Notes: generated from the letters alone by a model not told the origin. A stretch of 64,000 nucleotides of DNA from Paenibacillus ihumii (GCF_001403875.1 NZ_LN884299.1:2542117-2606116), one strand, 5' to 3'. Positions 25,657 through 34,347 are shown, counted from the stretch's first letter. Numbers and translations are program-made.

Positions 25657-25805
25657 GATCGCCCACCCCTTTAATCGTATCGCTATAGCACTATTGGAAT
25701 ATTTATAGTGCAGCTAGAATGTTGACTTGAAAACAAGGATTTCCCGTTTTCAGATATGTGAACATTCTGTTTCAGAGTCATGTCAATTTTATGTCGCAAA
25801 CAAAT

Positions 25806-25898
25806 AAAAAGCAAGCGTTTTCGAGCCTTTTCTCATATAGTAGTTTTCGATCATATCGATCTCGCGATTGGATGAATTGAAGCGCTTACTTGCTTTTT
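25806..25898 (-). terminator. Large structured terminator after the dipeptidase gene
   Basis: Minus strand AAAAAGCAAG at the end of the coding region pairs with CTTGCTTTTT about 70 bases later; AAGCG/CGCTT extends the stem and the long loop holds a further inverted repeat around GATCGATATGATC. The first arm overlaps the stop codon. Confidence 0.5.
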
Positions 25899-26833
25899 GG
25901 CAGCCACTCGCGCAAAAAACCGACCCCGTTCTCGTACAGCCACCCGCGTACAAGCCGCTCGGGGTAATGCTTTACGAGCATTTCCGCCCATTCGGAATAG
26001 CGGCCGCAATGATCTAAATCACTAAGGTGTTCTTCAATTCCATCGAAGTCCGAACCGAAAATAATGTTGCTCTCCCCGCCCAAAGCGCAAATATGCTCAA
26101 TGTGCTGAAGCAGATGCTTGCTCGACGCTGCATCGCCCTTATGAACGAACCAAGGGACAAATGTCACACCAATTCGGCCGTTCATTCGTATGATAGCTTG
26201 AATTTGCTCATCATGCAAATTTCTGACATGATCGCAAATAGCGTATGCGTTGGAATGAGAAGCGATAAATGGCCGCCGTGCTGCCTCAGAGAGCTCTGTA
26301 AGCTCCCAGAAGCCCTGTTGTGACAAATGGGATACATCCAATATCATTCCTAATTCGTGGCTTAAATGGACGAGCTGGACGCCTTTAGAGGTAAATCCCC
26401 CGTTGCGCGGCTCCAAAATACCGTCTGCCGCCCAGTTGGCATGATTCCAGGTAATCCCCAGCAAGCGTACTCCCAGATCAAAGCATACCTTCAAGTAATG
26501 CAAGCTTCCCTCCAGGCCATCCGCTCCTTCCAGCGCCAGCAGGCTCCCGGCTCCTCCGCTCTTCTCCCACTGCGCCAGATCTTCTGCGAAACGGACGGGC
26601 TTTAGGCCAGCCGCTACGACGCGAGTATTGTAAATATCTATCTGATCCAGAATATGCCCTATATTCGGTGAACCCAGCTGCTTGGATAAAAAGATGGCAA
26701 AGCACTGCAGCGCCACGCTGCCCTGTCTCATCCGCTCTGCCGTTACGTCAAGCCGGTCGTCTGTATTGAAATCCATATTAGGATGAAGCTGTATTTTGCT
26801 CAGAGCATCGCAATGGAAATCGACGACTTTCAT
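25886..26833 (-). CDS. Membrane dipeptidase family (peptidase M19)
   Basis: The 315-aa protein has the renal-dipeptidase metal ligands: VDFHCDAL near 4-11, ALEGADGLEG, SHSNAYAI, and FGSDFDGIEE near 260. It should hydrolyse dipeptides in a zinc-dependent way. I chose ATG 26833 with GAGG six bases upstream; the longer open frame upstream overlaps the spoVS terminator. No signal peptide is visible, so it is probably cytoplasmic. A dipeptidase between spoVS and korA is a common arrangement in Bacillus relatives. Confidence 0.88.
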   Translation of the reverse strand: MKVVDFHCDALSKIQLHPNMDFNTDDRLDVTAERMRQGSVALQCFAIFLSKQLGSPNIGHILDQIDIYNTRVVAAGLKPVRFAEDLAQWEKSGGAGSLLALEGADGLEGSLHYLKVCFDLGVRLLGITWNHANWAADGILEPRNGGFTSKGVQLVHLSHELGMILDVSHLSQQGFWELTELSEAARRPFIASHSNAYAICDHVRNLHDEQIQAIIRMNGRIGVTFVPWFVHKGDAASSKHLLQHIEHICALGGESNIIFGSDFDGIEEHLSDLDHCGRYSEWAEMLVKHYPERLVRGWLYENGVGFLREWLPKSK

Positions 26834-26924
26834 GTTCAACCTCGTCACCCCGCTTTTCATTAGCTGATTACACTTTTCCGCCCGGAAATGAAACGATAAA
26901 CCTGCAATACGCTTGCCTAAAATG

Positions 26925-26960
26925 CAAAAAACCTGTCTACGCAAGCACTCGTAAACAGGT
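26925..26960 (-). terminator. Terminator of spoVS
   Basis: ACCTGT/ACAGGT outer and TACG/CGTA inner pairs surround a 7-base loop; on the minus strand TTTTTT follows. Confidence 0.8.
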
Positions 26961-26986
26961 ATCTAATTATGATGCGATGTATTATT

Positions 26987-27247
26987 TTATCTAGGCTCAA
27001 CGATCAGTTTAATGGCTGTGCGATCTTCGCCGTCAATGACAATGTCCGTAAACGCCGGAATGCAAATCAAGTCGACACCGCTAGGTGCGACGAATCCCCG
27101 GGCAATCGCTACCGCTTTAATGGCTTGATTGAGAGCACCGGCCCCTATAGCCTGAAGTTCAGCAGCGCCACGTTCTCTTAGAACTCCAGCTAGCGCACCG
27201 GCAACGGAGTTGGGATTGGATTTTGCTGAAACTTTTAATACTTCCAT
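26987..27247 (-). CDS. spoVS: Stage V sporulation protein S
   Basis: The 86-aa Alba-like protein (MEVLKVSAKSNPNSVAGALA) matches B. subtilis SpoVS in length and sequence pattern. SpoVS affects septation, engulfment and coat assembly, likely through nucleic-acid binding. The ATG at 27247 has GGAGG eight bases upstream. A sigma-H-type promoter lies 47-75 bases upstream and a terminator follows, so it is a single-gene unit as in B. subtilis. Confidence 0.95.
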   Translation of the reverse strand: MEVLKVSAKSNPNSVAGALAGVLRERGAAELQAIGAGALNQAIKAVAIARGFVAPSGVDLICIPAFTDIVIDGEDRTAIKLIVEPR

Positions 27248-27293
27248 GGTAAGTACCTCCCTGGGAATAATGGTTGATTCCACTACTTAGAAG

Positions 27294-27322
27294 ATATTCG
27301 TTAGAAGCGAAAAAATTCCTGC
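27294..27322 (-). promoter_or_regulatory. Sigma-H-type promoter of spoVS
   Basis: Minus strand GCAGGAATT, 11 bases, AACGAATAT matches every specified base of RnAGGAWWW-N11-12-RnnGAATWW. B. subtilis spoVS is known to depend on sigma-H. Confidence 0.75.
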
Positions 27323-27378
27323 TTTTTACCAGGTGCCCATCTTCCGCAGCCGATATTCAGGCCTTATGCTAGGGACGC

Positions 27379-28173
27379 CTATTCCATGATCCACTCATCC
27401 TCCAGCAGACGAATTTTTTGAATTTGCTTCGCCCGGCCCGAAGACTCGTCGATATCAGCCACGGCGGCATGAAAATGCCATTTCCCCTCGCATACTTGGA
27501 AGCGTACCGGCAGCTGTGTCGTGAATTTCCGCAATACCGCTTCCCTCTCCATGCCCAGAATGCCTTCCCGCGAGCCAACCATGCCCACATCTGTTAAATA
27601 CGCTGTTCCCTGGGGCAATATGATGTCATCGTTGCTCTGGACATGCGTATGCGTGCCTACAACGAGGGATGCCCGCCCATCCAAATGCCAGCCCATGGCG
27701 ATTTTCTCCGAGGTTGCCTCAGCGTGAAAATCAACGAGGATGCATTTATGCTTCTTGGCTAATTTTCCAATGATCACGTCAGCAGCTCTGAATGGATCAT
27801 CTATGGCCGGAAGGAAGGTGCGTCCCATCAGATTAACGATTGCCAGTTCCTTGCCGTTTGCTTTAATGACAGTATGACCCAGCCCCGGCGTACCTGGGGG
27901 AAAATTGGCCGGACGGACCATGCGCGGCTCATCATCAATGAATTCAAAAATCTCCTTATTGTCCCAAGTATGGTTTCCCATCGTTAGACCATGTACGCCG
28001 AGCTCGAAAAACTCCTTCGCAATCGCCGCAGTAATGCCTCTCCCCCCCGCCGCATTCTCGCCGTTTGCAATGATGATGTGAGGATTATATTTGGATTTCA
28101 AATGAGGCAGCGTTTCTTTAAGTGCTCTGCGTCCCGTGCTTCCTACGATATCTCCGATAAATAAAACCTTAAT
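27379..28173 (-). CDS. ymdB: YmdB metallophosphoesterase, probable ATT start codon
   Basis: YmdB is a di-iron/manganese phosphodiesterase that hydrolyses 2',3'-cyclic nucleotides and influences biofilm and RNase Y-linked mRNA levels. The conserved N-terminus KVLFIGDIVGSTGRRALKET is encoded here, but the codon in the starting position is ATT, with a strong GGGAGG eight bases upstream. No ATG, GTG or TTG is in frame between this site and the metal-binding GDIVG motif. Starting at ATT gives 264 aa, the length of B. subtilis YmdB; the first in-frame ATG or TTG would remove the GD metal ligand. Other motifs: IANGENAAGG, MGNHTWDN, DFHAEATSEK, GTHTHVQ. Confidence 0.85.
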   Translation of the reverse strand: MKVLFIGDIVGSTGRRALKETLPHLKSKYNPHIIIANGENAAGGRGITAAIAKEFFELGVHGLTMGNHTWDNKEIFEFIDDEPRMVRPANFPPGTPGLGHTVIKANGKELAIVNLMGRTFLPAIDDPFRAADVIIGKLAKKHKCILVDFHAEATSEKIAMGWHLDGRASLVVGTHTHVQSNDDIILPQGTAYLTDVGMVGSREGILGMEREAVLRKFTTQLPVRFQVCEGKWHFHAAVADIDESSGRAKQIQKIRLLEDEWIME

Positions 28174-28223
28174 GGCAGGTACCTCCCTAAAATCATTAAT
28201 TGTATCTCATAAGCAATGAGAAA

Positions 28224-28246
28224 AAGCGGCCCCAAAAGGGCCACTT
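28224..28246 (-). terminator. Terminator of rny
   Basis: AAGCGGCCC and GGGCCACTT pair (one G-T/C-A break) around a short loop; on the minus strand CTTTTTC follows. Confidence 0.75.
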
Positions 28247-28260
28247 TCTCAGCATTGGCT

Positions 28261-29802
28261 TTACTTTGCGTATTCAACCGCCCGCGTCTCACGAATGACG
28301 GTAACCTTGATATGTCCGGGATAATCCAGTTCATTCTCAATCGTCTTCGTAATATCTCTAGCCAGACGAAATGCTTCTGCATCGTCGATTTTATCAGGCT
28401 GTACCATGACGCGAACTTCACGGCCAGCTTGAATGGCATAGGACTTCTCCACGCCTTCGAACGATTCCGAAATTTCTTCAAGCTTCTCGAGACGCCGGAT
28501 GTATGTTTCCAGCGTTTCGCGGCGCGCGCCAGGTCTTGCTGCCGACAAGGCATCAGCCGCCCCGACCAGCATGGCAATTACCGATGTAGCCTCGCAATCC
28601 CCATGATGGGATGCGATACTGTTGATCACCACCGGATGCTCCTTGTACTTCTTGGCCAGCTCCACGCCGATCTCGACATGAGATCCTTCCACTTCATGAT
28701 CAAGCGCTTTACCGATATCATGCAGCAATCCCGCCCGCTTGGCCAGTACGATGTCTTCGCCTAATTCTCCAGCCATAAGGCCGGCCAAATAGGCAACTTC
28801 CATCGAGTGCTTCAGCACATTCTGTCCGTAGCTTGTCCGGAATTTTAGCCGTCCCAGAATTTTGATCAGATCCGGGTGAAGCGCATGAACACCAACTTCA
28901 AAGGTTGCCTGCTCCCCGTATTCGCGAATTCGTTCATCCACCTCGCGGCGTGACTTTTCGACCATTTCCTCGATCCGCGCCGGGTGAATCCGTCCATCTG
29001 CCACAAGCTTCTCAAGCGCAGTGCGCGCGATTTCGCGGCGAATCGGATCAAAGCCCGACAGAATGACCGCCTCTGGCGTATCGTCAATGATCAGGTCGAT
29101 TCCGGTTAACGTCTCCAGCGCGCGGATATTCCGTCCTTCGCGGCCAATGATCCGTCCCTTCATCTCTTCGTTCGGCAGTGCTACAACGGATACGGTCGTC
29201 TCCGCTACATGATCGGCCGCGCAGCGCTGGATAGCCAGCGTAATGATTTCACGCGACTTCTTGTCGGCTTCCTCTTTCGCCTGCTGCTCGATGTCTTTGA
29301 TCAGCTGCGCCGTTTCATGACGAACTTCCTGCTCTACATTATTCAGGATAATGACTCTGGCATCCTCCATCGTCAAGTTGGAGATCCGTTCCAGCTCCTG
29401 AACCTGATCTTTATAAATCTGATCAATTTGCTGCTGAGTTTCTTCAATTCGCTTCTCTTTGCCTGCCACCTGCTCTTCTTTTCGTTCAAGCGATTCTAAT
29501 TTTTTATCCAGCGACTCTTCCTTTTGCAACAATCGTCTTTCCTGCCGTTGAATTTCATTCCGACGTTCACGAATGTCTTTATCAGCTTCAGTCCGGATTT
29601 TATGGACTTCGTCCTTAGCTTCCAGGACTGTTTCTTTCTTCAGTGCTTCTGCGTCTTTCTTTGCGCTTTCCAAGATTTGACTTGCAGCGTGTTCCGCACT
29701 GGAAATTTTAGCTTCTGCAAGAGATTTGCGAATAAAATATCCGATCACGAACCCAAAGAATAAAGCGGCTGCAACGAGAGCGATCCAGACTCCATCGTGC
29801 AT
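28261..29802 (-). CDS. rny: Ribonuclease Y
   Basis: An N-terminal membrane anchor (IALVAAALFFGFVIGYFI), a long coiled coil (about 30-205), a KH domain (GRIIGREGRNIRALE near 225) and an HD domain (HDIGKALDHEVEGSH near 355) identify RNase Y, the membrane endonuclease that starts mRNA decay. The ATG at 29802 has GGGAGGTGA upstream; 513 aa is close to the B. subtilis length of 520. It has its own promoter at 30028-30057 and a leader of about 220 bases that starts with a strong stem-loop. Downstream ymdB and, elsewhere in the window, ymcA are functionally linked. Confidence 0.95.
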   Translation of the reverse strand: MHDGVWIALVAAALFFGFVIGYFIRKSLAEAKISSAEHAASQILESAKKDAEALKKETVLEAKDEVHKIRTEADKDIRERRNEIQRQERRLLQKEESLDKKLESLERKEEQVAGKEKRIEETQQQIDQIYKDQVQELERISNLTMEDARVIILNNVEQEVRHETAQLIKDIEQQAKEEADKKSREIITLAIQRCAADHVAETTVSVVALPNEEMKGRIIGREGRNIRALETLTGIDLIIDDTPEAVILSGFDPIRREIARTALEKLVADGRIHPARIEEMVEKSRREVDERIREYGEQATFEVGVHALHPDLIKILGRLKFRTSYGQNVLKHSMEVAYLAGLMAGELGEDIVLAKRAGLLHDIGKALDHEVEGSHVEIGVELAKKYKEHPVVINSIASHHGDCEATSVIAMLVGAADALSAARPGARRETLETYIRRLEKLEEISESFEGVEKSYAIQAGREVRVMVQPDKIDDAEAFRLARDITKTIENELDYPGHIKVTVIRETRAVEYAK

Positions 29803-29977
29803 CTGTTCACCTCCCCGTTGATTCCTCCAAGGCATTCCTTGGGATACTTGCAGTTGTAGTTAACTTTTCCCAATTCATCATCATTTCTAAGAATCGAATA
29901 CAGGCCGATTCAGGTAGGCTGCTCACTATAAGCATGAGCTAAAAAGTTATAAGCCTTCATGATTGGCGAATAGAATG

Positions 29978-30020
29978 TGTGCAGAGTCATAATTTTGGAA
30001 GGAAAAAAGGACTCTGCGCA
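29978..30020 (-). promoter_or_regulatory. 5'-terminal stem-loop of the rny leader
   Basis: TGCGCAGAGTC and GACTCTGCACA form an 11-bp stem (one wobble) with a 21-base loop. The predicted transcription start of rny is near 30021, so the hairpin would sit at the very 5' end of the mRNA. Further small inverted repeats lie at 29892-29911 and 29922-29940. Confidence 0.55.
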
Positions 30021-30027
30021 TATAGAC

Positions 30028-30057
30028 ATTTTATTATTTGACGAAAGATATTGTCAA
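30028..30057 (-). promoter_or_regulatory. Sigma-A-like promoter of rny
   Basis: Minus strand TTGACA (30057-30052), 18 bases, TAAAAT (30033-30028). It lies just downstream of the recX stop and 225 bases before rny. Confidence 0.65.
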
Positions 30058-30085
30058 GCAAATGACAGCAGTCCGGCAAACAAGC

Positions 30086-30913
30086 TTACTCCTCTTCCCA
30101 ATCCTCCGCATTTTCCTGACCGTCTTGATGGACCAGGTCGCGGATTACTTTGGCAACAAGCCCGCCCGAGTATCCTCTGCGCATAAGATAAGCCCCTGTC
30201 TTGCGTTTTTTATCTATGGGTTCGCCTGTGGTGGAATTCCATTTCTTCCTCCCTAGCTGTAAGGCGCTGTTATATTCATCCTCTTCACTGACTTCGCCAA
30301 GCGCCTCCTCGACCAAAGGCTTTGCAATCCCCTTCTGAATGAGTTCATGGCGAACCCATAGCTTACCCTTCCCCCGGTTCCCAACGCGCTGCCTGACCCA
30401 TTCCTGAGCGTATGCAGCATCATCTATAAGTCCCTCTTGTGTTAGTCTGCGAAGCACCTCGCCCACTGTATCCTCGCTCCATCCCTTCTCACCGAGGCGG
30501 ATCGCAATTTCGTAAGCCGTACGCGGCTTGCGGCTCAAATACAATAGGGCGTCGCCATAGCTTCTCTGCCGCTCATCGGCGGCGATAATCTCTTCCAAGT
30601 CTGCTTTGGCAAATGAAGCTCCCTTGATCATCCGATATTTAATCATCACATCTTCGTGAACCTCAATGCTATGGGTGCCGAAATAAATCCGGTAACGGAA
30701 CTTCGGCCGCTTCAGAGCCTCCACCCTCGTAATTTCCACTTCGCCGTCATCCGGAAAATCCGAAAAGCTTGGTTCCTCGGCAAGGGATTCCTCCTTAGTA
30801 TTGCCCCAAAAACGCTCTTCTGAAATATCAACTATTCCCTGCGGTTCCTGCAAACGCCTGCCGTCCTTTCCTGGTGCAGCCTGCCTCCCACTGGTTCCAT
30901 GTCTTTCATTCAT
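30086..30913 (-). CDS. recX: RecX, RecA-modulating protein
   Basis: The C-terminal 200 residues carry RecX repeats (ALLYLSRKPRTAYEIAIRL, EVLRRLTQEGLIDDAAYAQE, GKGKLWVRHELIQKGI, YLMRRGYSGGLVAKVI). RecX binds RecA filaments and limits their activity. An N-terminal extension of about 65 polar, acidic residues is unlike the core family and may be disordered. GGAGG is seven bases before the ATG. It lies downstream of recA but a terminator separates them. Confidence 0.88.
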   Translation of the reverse strand: MNERHGTSGRQAAPGKDGRRLQEPQGIVDISEERFWGNTKEESLAEEPSFSDFPDDGEVEITRVEALKRPKFRYRIYFGTHSIEVHEDVMIKYRMIKGASFAKADLEEIIAADERQRSYGDALLYLSRKPRTAYEIAIRLGEKGWSEDTVGEVLRRLTQEGLIDDAAYAQEWVRQRVGNRGKGKLWVRHELIQKGIAKPLVEEALGEVSEEDEYNSALQLGRKKWNSTTGEPIDKKRKTGAYLMRRGYSGGLVAKVIRDLVHQDGQENAEDWEEE

Positions 30914-30984
30914 TGGCCGTCCTCCTTCCCGCTCTCCGGCTTACTTTTGTTCAAATGTTAGCTTGGCTTACCTCTTCTGCAAAA

Positions 30985-31025
30985 AATAAAACGCCCTGTC
31001 CTGGCTTAAGCCAGAATACAGAGCG
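30985..31025 (-). terminator. Terminator of recA
   Basis: CTGGCTT/AAGCCAG and outer CTCTGT/ACAGGG pairs form a long hairpin; on the minus strand TTTTATTTTTT follows. recX lies beyond it and would need read-through or its own promoter. Confidence 0.75.
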
Positions 31026-31043
31026 CATATCATTTCTAAATTA

Positions 31044-32102
31044 TTATTCCTCGAAAAGCGCCTGCTCTTCTTTCGCATCTTCCTCTTGCTCACTTGCTGA
31101 AGCCGGAGGAACAACTGTGGACAACTGGCTGACTTCGCGGATTTTCTGCTCAATGGCGTCTGCAATTTGCGGGTTCTCCTTCAAGAACTGCTTCGCGTTC
31201 TCGCGGCCTTGACCCAGACGTTCACCGGAATAAGAATACCATGCTCCGCTCTTATCAACAATGTCATGCTCCACGCCAATATCGATAATGCTGCCTTCCT
31301 TGGAAATCCCTTCGCCATACATAATATCGATCTCTGCCTGCTTGAACGGAGGAGCGACCTTATTCTTGACGACTTTGATTCGTGTACGGTTCCCGACCAT
31401 GTCGTTCCCCATCTTGATGGTCTCTACGCGGCGCACATCAAGGCGAACGGTAGAGTAGAATTTCAGAGCACGTCCGCCAGGCGTCGTCTCTGGATTACCG
31501 AACATAACGCCGACCTTCTCGCGCAGCTGGTTGATGAAAATAGCAATCGTTTTGGATTTGCTGATGGCACCCGACAGCTTGCGAAGCGCTTGTGACATCA
31601 ATCTCGCCTGCAAGCCTACGTGCGAATCCCCCATTTCGCCTTCAATCTCCGCTTTCGGAACGAGGGCAGCAACGGAGTCGATAACGATAATATCGACGGC
31701 ACCGCTTCTTACAAGAGCTTCCGCGATTTCAAGAGCCTGCTCTCCCGTATCCGGCTGGGAGAGGAGCAGCTCATCGATATTTACGCCAAGCTTGCTGGCG
31801 TAAGAAGGATCCAGCGCATGCTCCGCATCGATGAATGCGGCTTGTCCGCCGATTTTCTGAACTTCAGCAATGGCATGAAGCGCCACCGTCGTCTTACCCG
31901 AGGATTCCGGACCATATACTTCAATAATACGGCCGCGCGGCAGTCCGCCCGTACCGAGAGCTATATCTAATGCCAATGAACCGCTGGGTACAATTTCCAC
32001 CTGCATATGAGTGGACTCACCCAGCTTCATGATTGAACCTTTACCGAATTGCTTTTCTATTTGACGAAGCGCCATATCCAGCGCTGCACGACGATCTGAC
32101 AA
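31044..32102 (-). CDS. recA: Recombinase A
   Basis: RecA of 352 aa with Walker A GPESSGKTTVALHAI near 66, DNA-binding loop regions (MGDSHVGLQARLMS, GNPETTPGGRALKFY) and an acidic C-terminal tail. It forms filaments on single-stranded DNA, drives homologous recombination and triggers LexA cleavage. A sigma-A promoter and a LexA box lie upstream. A terminator separates it from recX. Confidence 0.98.
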   Translation of the reverse strand: MSDRRAALDMALRQIEKQFGKGSIMKLGESTHMQVEIVPSGSLALDIALGTGGLPRGRIIEVYGPESSGKTTVALHAIAEVQKIGGQAAFIDAEHALDPSYASKLGVNIDELLLSQPDTGEQALEIAEALVRSGAVDIIVIDSVAALVPKAEIEGEMGDSHVGLQARLMSQALRKLSGAISKSKTIAIFINQLREKVGVMFGNPETTPGGRALKFYSTVRLDVRRVETIKMGNDMVGNRTRIKVVKNKVAPPFKQAEIDIMYGEGISKEGSIIDIGVEHDIVDKSGAWYSYSGERLGQGRENAKQFLKENPQIADAIEQKIREVSQLSTVVPPASASEQEEDAKEEQALFEE

Positions 32103-32152
32103 TCAGCTCACATCCTTATCGAATTGATTAATAATAGGACTTTACATTAATA

Positions 32153-32181
32153 ATTGTACCTTGTTTTGGAACGTTTGCCAA
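32153..32181 (-). promoter_or_regulatory. Sigma-A promoter of recA
   Basis: Minus strand TTGGCA (32181-32176), 17 bases, TACAAT (32158-32153). Start of transcription near 32146, about 44 bases before the coding region. Confidence 0.8.
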
Positions 32182-32190
32182 GCATTTTTT

Positions 32191-32204
32191 CGAACATATA
32201 TTCG
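32191..32204. promoter_or_regulatory. LexA (SOS) box of recA
   Basis: CGAACATATATTCG matches the Bacillus SOS box CGAACRNRYGTTYG at all but one specified position and lies 10 bases upstream of the recA -35. Confidence 0.75.
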
Positions 32205-32224
32205 GGTGTCTCAACCCTCCCAAA

Positions 32225-32515
32225 CCCTCCCTTACCGTAAGGGAGGGCCCCCGCAGGGCTTGCAGCCCTCGGGACTCCCGCAAATTGAGGGAACGTGGGA
32301 GGTGCAGAGGCGCTCCTGCACGCTGTCCCCTTCGGGGATGCGCTTGGCGTTGTGCGTGGAACGCTTTTCCCCCTTCGGGTACGTCTTACTTAGGGTTCAC
32401 CCGGGCCACCTGAAAACACGCTGCTTAAGGAGAGAAGGTCGAGCTCCCGGGTACTTGGCCGCTAATCGAGCCGCTTGTCACCCTGCGGGTACGCTCTTGG
32501 TTTGCGCTCCTGCTA
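32225..32515. other. GC-rich hairpin cluster upstream of recA, no gene
   Basis: Several strong inverted repeats follow one another: CCCTCCCTT/AAGGGAGGG (32225-32247), GGGCT/AGCCC with outer CCC/GGG (32250-32273), GTGCAG/CTGCAC (about 32302-32321), CCCCTTCGGGG (32327-32337) and CCCTTCGGG (32371-32379). None is followed by a clean T-run. Short open frames cross it but show no gene-like start or composition. Confidence 0.6.
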
Positions 32516-32529
32516 TTACTTACTGCTGA

Positions 32530-32863
32530 GAGTTACACTGGAGCGGCTTGCTGCTGCTTGCTGCTTACAGAACGCTCTCCCTGTGGGATTCGCTTGCATG
32601 CGGCGCAGGGCTTAACACTTTGGTTCCTCGACTCGTGGATACTTTGGCTTGGAGTTACGTTAGTGCGGCTTCCTTCTACTTCCTGCTTACAGAGCGCTCT
32701 CCCTATGGGATTCGCTTGCATGTGGCGCAAGGCTTAATCATTTTGGTTCCTCGACTCGTGGATGCTTGGCTTGGGAGTTACGTTAGTGGGGCTTGCTTCT
32801 ATTTCCTGACTTACTACAGAGCGCTCTCTCTAAGGGATTTGCTTGCATGCGGAGCAGGGTCAC
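32530..32863. repeat. Tandem 122-bp direct repeat, 2.7 copies
   Basis: Units begin at 32530, 32652 and 32775 (GAGTTAC start) and share blocks such as GCTCTCCCT, GGGATTCGCTTGCATG and GGTTCCTCGACTCGTGGAT. The third copy is cut at about 32863. Each unit contains a CCC-TNN-GGG mini-hairpin; looser versions of the same block occur upstream near 32325, 32365 and 32470. No coding potential recognised. Confidence 0.85.
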
Positions 32864-32871
32864 CAAATCAA

Positions 32872-32916
32872 CAAAAAAAGAACCGCAGCGCAACAAATTA
32901 GTTAGGCCACGGTTCT
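32872..32916 (-). terminator. Terminator of cinA
   Basis: AGAACCG (32879-32885) pairs with CGGTTCT (32910-32916) plus an inner GGC/GC pairing; on the minus strand seven T residues follow. Confidence 0.7.
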
Positions 32917-32974
32917 TCCGTAAATCCATTATACCTCGAGTGTTGTTAGTTTTGCAAATACGAACAACAGACAG

Positions 32975-34240
32975 CTACGCATGATCGGCAATTTCTTTAA
33001 GCTGCCTCCATAGATGGTATAGAATCGTCTTGGTCGAGCGAATCCGGATCGTCTCGCGGTTGCCCTTTAGGTTCAGCTCATGCACAGCGGTCTCATGCCC
33101 GCGGCGGGAGATGGCAATGTATACAAGCCCTACCGGCTTGCGCTCCGAATATCCGGGACCGGCTACGCCAGTGATCGATAAGCCGAAATCGGTATCGACA
33201 ATCATGCGCACCTGCTCGGCGAGCACCTTCGCGGTCTCGGCGCTCACCGCTCCAGGAGCGTTCTCACCCTCCAGCATATCATGAGGAACATTGAGCAGCT
33301 TTTCCTTCATTTCATTGGAATAGCAGACGATCCCCCCATGGAACGCTGCAGCGCTCCCCGGAATGGTGGTAATGGTCTCCATAAGCAGTCCGCCGGTACA
33401 GCTCTCGGCACAGCTAACCGTCAAATTCAGCTCTGTGAGCATATCGACAATCGTCTTCTCAATCGGCACATCCTCGGCAGCATACAGATGATCTCCCAGC
33501 CGCGCACCGATTTCCTTCTCCAGTCCCTCCAGCTTGGCCATCGCCTCGCTTTCAGAATCGGCCTTCGTCGTAAGCCGAAGCGTTACCTCGCTCTCCTTGG
33601 CATAGGGAGCAACGGTCGGATCGCTTTGTCCCTCGATCAAGTCGAGAACCCGGGTTTCCAGAGCCGACTCGCCGATCCCCGCAAATTTCAGCATCTTGGA
33701 GTAAATCGGTTTCTCATGGGTCAGCACATGCTGCAGAATCCATGTCTTTGCCTGCTTCTGAAACATCGGAATCAATTCCTTTGGCGGCCCGGGCAATACA
33801 ATATAATACTTTCCATTATGAGCGATCGCATTTCCAACGGCCAGCCCTGTCTCGTTCTGCAGCGGCGTACAGCCGTCGATCGCATGAGCCTGGCGCCGGT
33901 TATTCTCGGTCATCGGAATTTTGCGGCCTTGGAAGAACCGGTCAATGTTATCCATCGCCATCCGGTCGTAATGCAGACTTCTTCCCAGAACAGAAGCCAA
34001 AGCCTCCTTGGTCAAATCATCCTGCGTCGGCCCGATGCCGCCCGAGAAAATAAGCACATCCGCCCTGGATTCGGCGGTATGAATCGCCTGCCGCAACCGG
34101 TCCATATTGTCACCGACCACGGTTTGAAAATACACGTCAATCCCAAGAGACGCTAATTCCTGGGATAAAAACTGCGCATTTGTATTTACGATTTGTCCGA
34201 GCAGAAGCTCGGTCCCTACGGCGATAATTTCGGCTTTCAT
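32975..34240 (-). CDS. cinA: CinA, competence/damage-inducible protein, nicotinamide-nucleotide amidase
   Basis: The N-terminal MoCF-like domain (KAEIIAVGTELLLGQIVNT, FSGGIGPTQDDLT) is followed by the C-terminal CinA domain (SCAESCTGGLLMETIT, FHGGIVCYSNEMK), known in other bacteria to deamidate NMN. The ATG at 34240 has GGGAG upstream and gives 421 aa. It ends the rimO-pgsA-cinA unit. Unlike in B. subtilis, where cinA and recA are adjacent, about 870 bases of repeats and hairpins plus a terminator lie between them here. Confidence 0.93.
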   Translation of the reverse strand: MKAEIIAVGTELLLGQIVNTNAQFLSQELASLGIDVYFQTVVGDNMDRLRQAIHTAESRADVLIFSGGIGPTQDDLTKEALASVLGRSLHYDRMAMDNIDRFFQGRKIPMTENNRRQAHAIDGCTPLQNETGLAVGNAIAHNGKYYIVLPGPPKELIPMFQKQAKTWILQHVLTHEKPIYSKMLKFAGIGESALETRVLDLIEGQSDPTVAPYAKESEVTLRLTTKADSESEAMAKLEGLEKEIGARLGDHLYAAEDVPIEKTIVDMLTELNLTVSCAESCTGGLLMETITTIPGSAAAFHGGIVCYSNEMKEKLLNVPHDMLEGENAPGAVSAETAKVLAEQVRMIVDTDFGLSITGVAGPGYSERKPVGLVYIAISRRGHETAVHELNLKGNRETIRIRSTKTILYHLWRQLKEIADHA

Positions 34241-34347
34241 ATCTCTCCCACGTCTCCTTCCACCAGCAAAATACAGCAGAAAATCTCGTTCAGGCCTAAT
34301 CCGCACTACTAACTGACGGAGCAATGCCTGTCTTCACAGCTTGTCTC

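Noticed and set aside
32161..32901. Open frames on the plus strand through the recA-cinA repeat tract
   Set aside because: No ribosome sites or recognisable domains; the translation follows the DNA repeats and crosses the hairpins and recA promoter.
33281..34156. 291-codon open frame antisense to cinA
   Set aside because: Shadow of cinA; product unlike any family I know.
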